Source of the DNA: Saprospiraceae bacterium
Lineage (GTDB): Bacteria; Bacteroidota; Bacteroidia; Chitinophagales; Saprospiraceae
Assembly: GCA_016715965.1 (NCBI GenBank)
Contig: JADJXG010000001.1
Location: forward strand, 1-64,000
Direction: 5' to 3'
Length of the DNA stretch: 64,000 nucleotides
This document shows, piece after piece, positions 43,862-51,544 of the stretch (positions are counted from its first letter, which is position 1; every line of letters starts with the position of its first letter). Position numbers and translations under genes: made by a program. The notes beneath the pieces are model-generated. The model worked only from the letters and a program-made list of their open reading frames with translations, did not search any database and was not told the origin of the DNA.

Positions 43862-46543
43862 CTACCTTCCACCTGTAAAATTCTGGTTGCTCGGAATCTT
43901 GACAAAATCCAAAGGACCAGGATTGACACCTATGAAAAAACTAAAGGCGTTGGACTGCGGGTAATAACTAAATCGCATGTTCCAACAATGGAGCTTTCTA
44001 TTGAGCGTAATGTCTGGATAAGTCAATCCTTTTCGGATAAAATCATATCCTATACTTCCAACGGATACACTCCAGTTTTTAGTCAATGGAATATTGCCTT
44101 GGGTGTAAAAACTGTTGTTGGTCATCATAAATGTATCCTTTCCGCTGCTTAGTCTCACAAATTGATAGGTCAAAGTATGATTTAATCCAAAAGTATTAAA
44201 AACACTTCCCAAATCGGGCAGAGGGTCCGGTGTTTCTTTGGGTTTGTAAAAAAGTTGAATAAGTTGTGGTACCGTTGTGCTGGTCACCACACTCAGATCC
44301 ATTCTGGTGAGATAAAACAAGTTAAATTTACCGTCAGCCTGGATTCTATATTGGTTTATTTGGCGCTCAACCCCATTCTCCAAGACCCGCTTGTAAGGAT
44401 CCAATACGATGGTATATCCCAGCCTGGTCAGTCCTTTAAATAAAGTGGTTTGCCCCGAACCGCTGATAGACCTGCTCAGCTTAAATGAGTCTGCAAAAAC
44501 ATTGTAATTGCCCCCAATGGTAAAATTGTCAATGAGAGATATTTTCTTAAAATTGGTATCTTTCTTGGAGTAATACTTCATTTCTACGCGGTTGTTGATG
44601 CTGAAGTTAAACTGAAAATTTTCCGAAGGAACGGATGAGGTCCCGTATGGAGAATTGGTGTATTTGAGATATTGCTTGACACGATTGCGCCCTGGTCTCA
44701 GATCGGTGTTGACATAATCGTAATATCCAAAAGGCGATTGGTCGTAATTGGGAGCGTAACTCATGCTTACATTGGGTGATACAACATGTCGTATTCCTCT
44801 GAACCATCCTTTGGAAGACAACAACTGACCATAAATCTGGGTATTCAGGCTGAGACTGCTGCTTATGGTGTTGAGTGCGAAGAATCCTTTTTCCAAAATC
44901 TGCTGTTCCACACCGTGTTTCAGGGTATCGTTTCTACCAAAACTGGTGTCTATCACAAATGAATCCAGCAGAAAAAGTTTTTGCTTGTTAAAAAACCATT
45001 CTGATCCGGCATCAATTCTAGGGGTGAGGTTGAAATATTTCAACACCCTAAATGAAGCATCTGCTGAGGTCGTATGCCTTACCCCATATCTCATGGTGTC
45101 TAATGTCCGCCGTGTAAATAGCAATGAATCATAAGTTGTAAATCGATTGCTAGCTCCTGAATTGTAATTGATGGTGATTTTTTCGTACCAGGCTTGTTGG
45201 GAAGAATTAGATTTTTTTCTTTTAAACGGTGTTTGCGCCCTCATTCGAAGATCGACCGAAGGAAAGGTCACATTCATGATTTTTGTGCTGATATTCTGAT
45301 CGTGGTTCATCCCAACGACCAAGGCAAATGGTGAATTCGGAAAAGTCTGGTTGTATGTGACTGATGATCTCAGGTTGCTGTTTTGTTGACTATAGGCATC
45401 CAAATAAATTTGACGATCAAAAGCACCCACCTGGATGGATGTTTGTCCTGAAATGGAACGGTAGGGATGGGCCGTTGGATCTTGTGAATGTCTCCATTCC
45501 AATTTTAAAGGACTCCGAATGATGGTCCTGTAATCATTGGGGAGTTCGTTTTTTAATCTGGAATAAGACAATTCGAAATTGCCTGAATTTTTATACCTCT
45601 TTTTATAATTACCGAGAATGCCCACTTTAAATGATCCCTTAAACCATATACTTCCCAACAACTTGGCATCCAGATATTCATTGATGGGTTTGTAATAACC
45701 GACGTCCTGAAGTCCAAAACCCAGATTGGGATCAAAAACATAATTCCGCGGAAAAATAAGTCCTGAGCTTTTGTCTTTGGAAATGGGAAAAAATCCGAAT
45801 GGAAGCAAAAAAGGTGGCATTGGTATCTCTTGAATTTTCAAAATCGATGGCCCTACAATGACCAATTTATTCGGTATCACTTTTTGCTTGCGGCTATAAA
45901 TTCCAAAATGGGGTTCAGGATGATCGCAGGTGGTGAAAATTCCGTTCTGGTTAAAAATCACATCGTCCACCCTGGAGGAATCTCCTGTTTTAGCAATAAA
46001 TTTGGTGACCTGCCCGAGGATGTAGATATCGGCTTCTTTGGTCACTACATTTTGAATGGTGCCCTTGCGCGTCTTAAAATTATACATCATGCTTTGGGCA
46101 TCAAATGCCTGACCACCGTCCTCAAAATGTGGAATTCCGGTTTTTTTGCCGAGACTATCCAACAATGGATCGGCAAAGACAATGTTGTTGTTGAGATCTA
46201 TTTTTATGTAATCCGCATTAATGGTCATGGTTTGGTACTTGATGACCGCTGCTCCGTAAAGATGAATCCACTTTTGTGCATAATCAAAAATGATGCTGTC
46301 CCTGGAGTTGTAGTTGACAGGTTCAGCTATGGAGTCGCCAAAAATCACATAGAGGTCCGTGCCCACCAGGCTGAGAGAGTCCTTTGTAAGGCTATCCCCT
46401 GTGGCAGGTTTTGGAATCGTATCCTGGGCATATAATCTTGAACAGCAGACCAAAAGACTGAGAATCCATCTCCATGATCTGCTTCTCAAAAAAAAATTCT
46501 CCAAAATTATATATAAATATTTATAATATGTATATCTTTGCAT
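43862..46543 (-). CDS. lptD: LPS-assembly outer membrane protein LptD-like
   Basis: At 893 aa it has a hydrophobic leader (WILSLLVCCSRLYAQ), then an OstA/LptA-like periplasmic part (about 70-230: YAQKWIHLYGAAVIKYQTM, INADYIKIDLNNNIVFAD, YNFKTRKGTIQNVVTKE). A large C-terminal beta barrel has alternating hydrophobic strands (LLPFGFFPISKDKSSGLIFP). LptD places lipopolysaccharide in the outer leaflet. This is the Bacteroidota-type version. Its start lies 15 bases from the amidase start on the other strand, so the two share a promoter region. Confidence 0.88.
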   Translation of the reverse strand: MQRYTYYKYLYIILENFFLRSRSWRWILSLLVCCSRLYAQDTIPKPATGDSLTKDSLSLVGTDLYVIFGDSIAEPVNYNSRDSIIFDYAQKWIHLYGAAVIKYQTMTINADYIKIDLNNNIVFADPLLDSLGKKTGIPHFEDGGQAFDAQSMMYNFKTRKGTIQNVVTKEADIYILGQVTKFIAKTGDSSRVDDVIFNQNGIFTTCDHPEPHFGIYSRKQKVIPNKLVIVGPSILKIQEIPMPPFLLPFGFFPISKDKSSGLIFPRNYVFDPNLGFGLQDVGYYKPINEYLDAKLLGSIWFKGSFKVGILGNYKKRYKNSGNFELSYSRLKNELPNDYRTIIRSPLKLEWRHSQDPTAHPYRSISGQTSIQVGAFDRQIYLDAYSQQNSNLRSSVTYNQTFPNSPFALVVGMNHDQNISTKIMNVTFPSVDLRMRAQTPFKRKKSNSSQQAWYEKITINYNSGASNRFTTYDSLLFTRRTLDTMRYGVRHTTSADASFRVLKYFNLTPRIDAGSEWFFNKQKLFLLDSFVIDTSFGRNDTLKHGVEQQILEKGFFALNTISSSLSLNTQIYGQLLSSKGWFRGIRHVVSPNVSMSYAPNYDQSPFGYYDYVNTDLRPGRNRVKQYLKYTNSPYGTSSVPSENFQFNFSINNRVEMKYYSKKDTNFKKISLIDNFTIGGNYNVFADSFKLSRSISGSGQTTLFKGLTRLGYTIVLDPYKRVLENGVERQINQYRIQADGKFNLFYLTRMDLSVVTSTTVPQLIQLFYKPKETPDPLPDLGSVFNTFGLNHTLTYQFVRLSSGKDTFMMTNNSFYTQGNIPLTKNWSVSVGSIGYDFIRKGLTYPDITLNRKLHCWNMRFSYYPQSNAFSFFIGVNPGPLDFVKIPSNQNFTGGR
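46531..46538 (+). promoter_or_regulatory. Bacteroidota -7 box for the amidase gene
   Basis: TATATCTTTGCA is a strong -7 element (the TATCTTTG core matches TAnnTTTG). It lies 20 bases before the ATG at 46559. The region is shared with the divergent lptD gene, so a repressor binding here could affect both. Confidence 0.55.
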
Positions 46544-46558
46544 TAGAAATAAGAACTC

Positions 46559-47371
46559 ATGGAAAACTACGATTTCCGACCGGCCGGGTTGCTGGTGATG
46601 TATTTTATTTTATTCATGGTCAGCAGCCCGGTCTTTTCGATGTTCAATAACGACCCAAAAGTACAACTTATTGGCACTTATACTGTGGTATTGGATGCAG
46701 GTCATGGTGGTCATGATTCGGGAGCCAAGGGAAAAAGTTGTTTGGAAAAAGAAATAAACCTCTCAGTTTGTAAATTAACTGCAGAATTGCTCAGGGACAA
46801 GATGCCCAACAGCAGAATTGTTTTTACCAGAGAAGACGATCAGTTTGTCAGTCTCCAAAAGAGGGCACAGGCAGCCAATCAAAACAAGGCTGGCCTTTTT
46901 GTAAGCATTCATTGCAATGCGCACAAGGATAGGACAATAAGGGGTTCTGAAACTTATATCATGGGTCTCCACAAGACCGCGGAAAATCTGGAAGTTGCTC
47001 AAACCGAAAATGCCATTTTCCTCCATGAACTTGAGTCTGAAAACATTCAACACAATACTCCTGAATCTCATATATTGATGAGCCACTATCTGGAACAAAA
47101 CTTAATGGAAGGTTTAAGATTTGCAGAAGACTGTGAAAACAAGTTTGGAGTTTGTCATCCGGGTGGTAGCCGGGGTGTCCGTCAGGCTGGATTTCTTGTA
47201 TTGCATCAGGTCGTAATACCGGCTGTTTTGGTGGAATTGGGTTATCTCAGTCATCCGGAGGAAGAGCAATGGCTTTGTTCAGCTGAAGGACAGTGCCAGT
47301 TGGCACAAGCCCTAGCAGATTCGATTGTGGATTATTTTGCAAAAAAAGAATTTCTGGCTAGGAAAAACTGA
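46559..47371 (+). CDS. N-acetylmuramoyl-L-alanine amidase
   Basis: This 270-aa Amidase_3 enzyme cleaves the bond between MurNAc and L-Ala in peptidoglycan, acting in the periplasm after cell division. The signal peptide spans about residues 8-27. The zinc ligands and acid are visible: His49 in VVLDAGHGGHDSG, Glu65 in EKEINLSV, the His in VSIHCNAHKD, and the Glu in VLVELGYLSH. The next gene, an MCE protein, is on the same strand after a 260-base gap with its own promoter. The envelope context (lptD, MCE) is consistent. Confidence 0.93.
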   Translation: MENYDFRPAGLLVMYFILFMVSSPVFSMFNNDPKVQLIGTYTVVLDAGHGGHDSGAKGKSCLEKEINLSVCKLTAELLRDKMPNSRIVFTREDDQFVSLQKRAQAANQNKAGLFVSIHCNAHKDRTIRGSETYIMGLHKTAENLEVAQTENAIFLHELESENIQHNTPESHILMSHYLEQNLMEGLRFAEDCENKFGVCHPGGSRGVRQAGFLVLHQVVIPAVLVELGYLSHPEEEQWLCSAEGQCQLAQALADSIVDYFAKKEFLARKN

Positions 47372-47604
47372 GTGTTCAGATAAAAGAGGATTCTTTTTAG
47401 GTACAACGAACAGCCTAATGACACATTAATCAATGTTTTATAAGTAATCCTACATTTTTTTTCTATCATTTAGAGCTGACATTCCTTAGATTTCATCGGA
47501 CAATTTACCCATGACTTCGACCCCTCGCCCTCTAAAATTTTAAATTCTCCCACTTTAACAATTAACCCATTGACTAATTCAACCATAAACTGTTTATATT
47601 CCAC

Positions 47605-47612
47605 TATCTTTG
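47605..47612 (+). promoter_or_regulatory. Bacteroidota -7 box for the MCE gene
   Basis: TATCTTTG matches TAnnTTTG and is followed by CC, 20 bases before the TTG start at 47632. Confidence 0.5.
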
Positions 47613-47631
47613 CCCCGCTTAAAAAGAGAAA

Positions 47632-48651
47632 TTGAAACTTAGTTCTGAAGTTAAGATTGGTATTCTTGCCACCGTTACACTTGCCATCCTTGTGATCGGA
47701 TATCGTTTTTTGAAAGGCAGTAATTTGTTTGACCGTTCAAAGCTGTATTATGCCATGTACAGAGATGTGGAGATGCTGGACGCTTCGGCTCCTGTATTGG
47801 CCAGGGGAATCAAAGTGGGTACAGTCATTAAAGTCGCTTTAAAACCAGATAATCCGGACTCTGTAATTGTTACGATGGATGTTAAAGAAGAGATCAAACT
47901 TCCTGTCGATGCTGTCGCTGTTTTGGTTTCAACGGGACTCATGGGTGGTAAGGCGATCGAACTCAGATTTCATCATCATTGTGAAGATGATTGTATGCCC
48001 AACAAAAGTTTTATCCGGTCAGAAACCCAATCACTTTTAGGGGGAATGGTGAATACCCAGGAGTTGAAAAGTTATATGAAGGATTTAGGTCCCGATCTGG
48101 ACACCCTCATGAATAAAAGTCAGTTGGGATCCAATGTAAACAAATCCAGTGTAGATCTTGCCATCACATTACAGAATTTTGCAGAAATCAGTAAGCAGCT
48201 CCAAAGTCTTTTGAAATCATCCGATCGGCACATTCAAAATTCATTGCAAAATATTGACAAACTGACCAACTCACTCGCGTCCAACACCAAGACCATCGAT
48301 AAGACACTCCATCATTTGTCTGCAATCACCGAGCAGCTCAAAGAAGCAGACCCAGGTAAGTTGGTAAAGAATTCTGATCAAGCCATTCAGGAAATCAATA
48401 AAACGGTGACTGAAGCCAAAGAGGCTGTAAAACAACTCTCCAATTTATTAACAGAAATAGACAAAGGGCAAGGCAGTTTGGGAAAATTAATCAAGGACCC
48501 GGCTTTGTTTAAAAATCTTGAAAAATCAACCAAGAATATAGACTTGCTTCTTCAGGATATGCGACTGAATCCAAACCGGTACATTCACATTTCTGTGTTT
48601 GGAAGTAAAAATAAACAATACGAAAAACCCGCTCAGGATCCGGCGGAATGA
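47632..48651 (+). CDS. MlaD/MCE-domain lipid-transport protein
   Basis: This 339-aa protein starts with a TTG codon (no ATG is suitably placed). One membrane anchor (VKIGILATVTLAILVIGYRF) is followed by a single MCE domain at about residues 38-115 (YAMYRDVEMLDASAPVLARG, GIKVGTVIKVALKPDN, VSTGLMGGKAIELRF). A long coiled-coil tail follows (about 180-310). MlaD-type proteins form hexameric rings that move lipids between membranes. The other Mla subunits are not in the window. Its 3' end overlaps the convergent permease gene by 19 bases. Confidence 0.9.
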   Translation: MKLSSEVKIGILATVTLAILVIGYRFLKGSNLFDRSKLYYAMYRDVEMLDASAPVLARGIKVGTVIKVALKPDNPDSVIVTMDVKEEIKLPVDAVAVLVSTGLMGGKAIELRFHHHCEDDCMPNKSFIRSETQSLLGGMVNTQELKSYMKDLGPDLDTLMNKSQLGSNVNKSSVDLAITLQNFAEISKQLQSLLKSSDRHIQNSLQNIDKLTNSLASNTKTIDKTLHHLSAITEQLKEADPGKLVKNSDQAIQEINKTVTEAKEAVKQLSNLLTEIDKGQGSLGKLIKDPALFKNLEKSTKNIDLLLQDMRLNPNRYIHISVFGSKNKQYEKPAQDPAE

Positions 48652-50051
48652 TTTGATTGTTTTCTTGACCAAACATACAGCGGCCATCCAATCAGACTTA
48701 TTAAAATTCCAAATATGGAATTGATGAACACAGTCTTTCCTTCCATATACATTTGAATATCACTGTACAGACTCAGGAATAAATAGGTCGTTGAGAATAA
48801 AACAAAGACAACTGCAGTCCAGGGATAACCCGGAGCTTTGTAGGGGCGCGGTAACTCAGGTTGCTTTATCCTTAGAAGAATCACTCCGAGTGCACTCATA
48901 CCATAAAAAAACCAACTGACAAAAATCAACATGTCTGTTAGCCGATCAAATGAACCGGTCAAAACCAAGAGCAAACTGATCGACTGATTGAGCCAAATTG
49001 CCCTGGCTGGTGTTCCGGTCAATGGATTCACTTTGTAAATATTTTTCAGTACACCAAAATCCGCAGTGAATGCATAGGTGGCTCTGGAGCAGGATAGCAC
49101 ATTGGAGTGTACTGCACCAGCAACCGATAGAATAATCAATAAACTTACAAATATAGCACCAGCGCTTCCCCAAATGACGCTTGCCGCATCCGATCCTATG
49201 TATTCAGACTCCGCCATGTTCTGTATGCCCATGATTTTTACAAAACTCAAATTAAGTAAAATGTATACCAAAATACTGACAACAATTCCAATAACCAATG
49301 CACGAGGAATAGTCCTTTGTGGCTGGATGACTTCTCCGGCCACATAATTGATGTTGTTCCAACCATCATATGCCCAGAATGCGCCAGTGAGAGCCAATAA
49401 GAATGCGCCCATTCCAATTTCCTCATGATAGAGCACGGTATCCAAATGAAATGGAGTACTCTTTGAATAAAACAAGGCGCCCATTACCAAAACCAGAATA
49501 GCAATAAGTTTTAACAGACTGAGGAATAATTGCAAACGCCCGGAATGTTTTGTGCTCCAGACATTGATGGCAGCGCCCATAAAAAGCAGTCCAATGGTTA
49601 ATATTTTGAGGTCCAAATTTTCTAAAATTGAAAACTGACCAAGGCCGGGAATGTGAAATGTGTATGCTGATATAGTCTCCATTGTTAGCTCTAAGGCTGG
49701 TGTATAGGCGCTTAAATATTGAGCGCAGACAAAAGCAATGGATGCAGTACCCGCAGTATTAAAAACCGCAAACGCTGACCATCCATAAATAAATGCAAAA
49801 CCATCTCCGTACATTTTTTTAAAGAAAACATATTGACCACCGGTCTCCGGAAACATCGCTGCAGCTTCAGCATTGGTCAAAGCGCCACATAGCGTCATCA
49901 AACCAGCTAGAATCCAAACCGCCAACAAGCCTTCCGCAGAACCCAGCTGTCCGGCCATGGTAGCCGGTTTCATAAAAATTCCGGACCCAATCACTCCGCC
50001 AATGACTATTGCAAGGACAACACGGAATCCCAAAGTTCTTTTTAGCTCCAT
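48633..50051 (-). CDS. APC-family amino acid permease
   Basis: This 472-aa membrane transporter has about twelve helices. The first segment VVLAIVIGGVIGSGIFMKPA carries the unwound glycine motif (GSGIF) of the APC superfamily. Other typical segments are AMFPETGGQYVFFKKMYG and FWAYDGWNNINYVAGEV. The substrate is not fixed by sequence; helix motifs suggest a neutral or aromatic amino acid, by analogy with LAT/SteT-like transporters. Its start is 42 bases after the hmgA stop on the same strand, suggesting one operon for aromatic amino acid use. Confidence 0.88.
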   Translation of the reverse strand: MELKRTLGFRVVLAIVIGGVIGSGIFMKPATMAGQLGSAEGLLAVWILAGLMTLCGALTNAEAAAMFPETGGQYVFFKKMYGDGFAFIYGWSAFAVFNTAGTASIAFVCAQYLSAYTPALELTMETISAYTFHIPGLGQFSILENLDLKILTIGLLFMGAAINVWSTKHSGRLQLFLSLLKLIAILVLVMGALFYSKSTPFHLDTVLYHEEIGMGAFLLALTGAFWAYDGWNNINYVAGEVIQPQRTIPRALVIGIVVSILVYILLNLSFVKIMGIQNMAESEYIGSDAASVIWGSAGAIFVSLLIILSVAGAVHSNVLSCSRATYAFTADFGVLKNIYKVNPLTGTPARAIWLNQSISLLLVLTGSFDRLTDMLIFVSWFFYGMSALGVILLRIKQPELPRPYKAPGYPWTAVVFVLFSTTYLFLSLYSDIQMYMEGKTVFINSIFGILISLIGWPLYVWSRKQSNHSAGS

Positions 50052-50093
50052 GAGAAATTACAAAAATGGGGCTATCTGCATTTTACAAATGAA

Positions 50094-51290
50094 CTAAGAG
50101 GTGATTTCATTCATGGCAATGCCCCCACTCTGTTTATCTGTCAACCAGCTCAGATAATAGTTTGGATCCTCTATTTCCGCCGCATGGGTTGTCATCAGCA
50201 ATGGTCTAAAAGTATCCACCATGACGGCCAGTTCGCGGGTTTCTTTGGCTCCGATGCTTTTTTCCACAGTACCCGGATGTGGACCATGTGGAATACCACC
50301 CGGATGTAAGGTAATCATACCTTTCTCGACATGTTTTCTGCTCATAAAATCACCATCCACATAATAAAGCAGTTCGTCGCTGTCAATATTGCTGTGGTTG
50401 TATGGTGCTGGAATCGATAATGGGTGGTAATCGTACAGTCTGGGAACAAAAGAACAAATCACAAAATTATGCCCATCAAATGTTTGATGGACAGGAGGTG
50501 GTTGATGGACTCTACCGGTAATTGGTTCGAAGTCATGAATGGAGAGCGCAAAGGGATAAACAAAACCATCCCAGCCGACAACATCAAAAGGATGTCCGAG
50601 ATAATGATAAGGATACATCATCTCTTGCTTTTTGATGTAGAGTAAAAAATTACCTTTCTCATCATGGGTCTCTAAATCCATTGGTTTGCGAACATCGCGT
50701 TCGCAAAAAGGAGAATGCTCCAACAATTGTCCAAAGGAGTTGCGGTAGCGTTTTGGAAAGGTAATGGGTCCTGAAGACTCTATGATCAAAAGCCGATTGT
50801 CGGATTGGTCAAATTGGAATTGATAAATGGTACCTCTGGGGATCACCAAATAATCACCATACTCAAATCTCAGATTGCCATACATAGTTTTTAAAGTACC
50901 AGTACCCTGGTGTATAAAAACCACTTCATCGGCGTCTGCATTCTTAAAAAAATAATCGGTCATGCTATTTGTTGGTGCTGCTAAGCTGATTTTACAATCG
51001 CTGTTGACGAGCACAGGTTTGCGGCTTTTGAGGTAATCGCTCTCAGGAACCACATGAAAACCCTTCAGGCAACGATGTTTCAACTGCTTGTCGTGAATCG
51101 TTGAGGGAGCCACAGAATAAGGTTCATCGACTTGAACGATCTGGGTGGGGGGCATGCAGTGGTATAGCAAACTGTAGAGGTCTGAAAAACCTTCGGTGCT
51201 AAACAACTGCTCGCTGTACAATCTCCCATCCTGGTTTCTAAACTGAGTATGTCTTTTGTGTGGGATCTCCCCAAGCTTGTGATAATGCAT
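50094..51290 (-). CDS. hmgA: Homogentisate 1,2-dioxygenase
   Basis: HmgA opens the ring of homogentisate with O2, using non-haem iron, to give maleylacetoacetate in tyrosine/phenylalanine breakdown. The start ATG at 51290 gives MHYHKLGEIPHKRHTQFR, the family N terminus (a TTG at 51311 would add seven residues). The iron ligands sit in HPGGIPHGPHPGTVE (His, Glu and His), and VVGWDGFVYPFALSIHDFEP is typical. The length is about 398 aa. The permease follows directly. Confidence 0.9.
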   Translation of the reverse strand: MHYHKLGEIPHKRHTQFRNQDGRLYSEQLFSTEGFSDLYSLLYHCMPPTQIVQVDEPYSVAPSTIHDKQLKHRCLKGFHVVPESDYLKSRKPVLVNSDCKISLAAPTNSMTDYFFKNADADEVVFIHQGTGTLKTMYGNLRFEYGDYLVIPRGTIYQFQFDQSDNRLLIIESSGPITFPKRYRNSFGQLLEHSPFCERDVRKPMDLETHDEKGNFLLYIKKQEMMYPYHYLGHPFDVVGWDGFVYPFALSIHDFEPITGRVHQPPPVHQTFDGHNFVICSFVPRLYDYHPLSIPAPYNHSNIDSDELLYYVDGDFMSRKHVEKGMITLHPGGIPHGPHPGTVEKSIGAKETRELAVMVDTFRPLLMTTHAAEIEDPNYYLSWLTDKQSGGIAMNEITS

Positions 51291-51505
51291 GCGCTTTTTA
51301 TTTAATTGCAAAATTAGTCTTCAAACCTTAGAATTAAAGAGCAAATTTTAGCGAAGGGTCAGCTATGGTATAAACTGCCAAAATAATGGATTGCTGCATT
51401 ATAGAAACTAATAAATAACAAAAATGAAGTATGCACAATAAGCCATTTTCAGGGCTTTAAATTTCAAATAATCAGTGCCCTTTGACTTTAAAAATATAAA
51501 TTACC

Positions 51506-51535
51506 CTCTAAATTTAGTATTTTAGAGCCTCTAAA
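51506..51535 (+). repeat. Triple CTCTAAA repeat before the beta-helix gene
   Basis: CTCTAAA at 51506-51512, its inverse TTTAGAG at 51521-51527, and CTCTAAA again at 51529-51535, with the palindrome CTAAATTTAG at 51508-51517. The cluster ends 9 bases before the ATG at 51545. It could be an operator set or a leader stem. Confidence 0.45.
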
Positions 51536-51544
51536 CTCCTGACC

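Noticed and set aside
45830..46435. Plus-strand open frame of 201 codons
   Set aside because: It lies wholly antisense to lptD, has no family-like motif, and lptD is clearly coding there.
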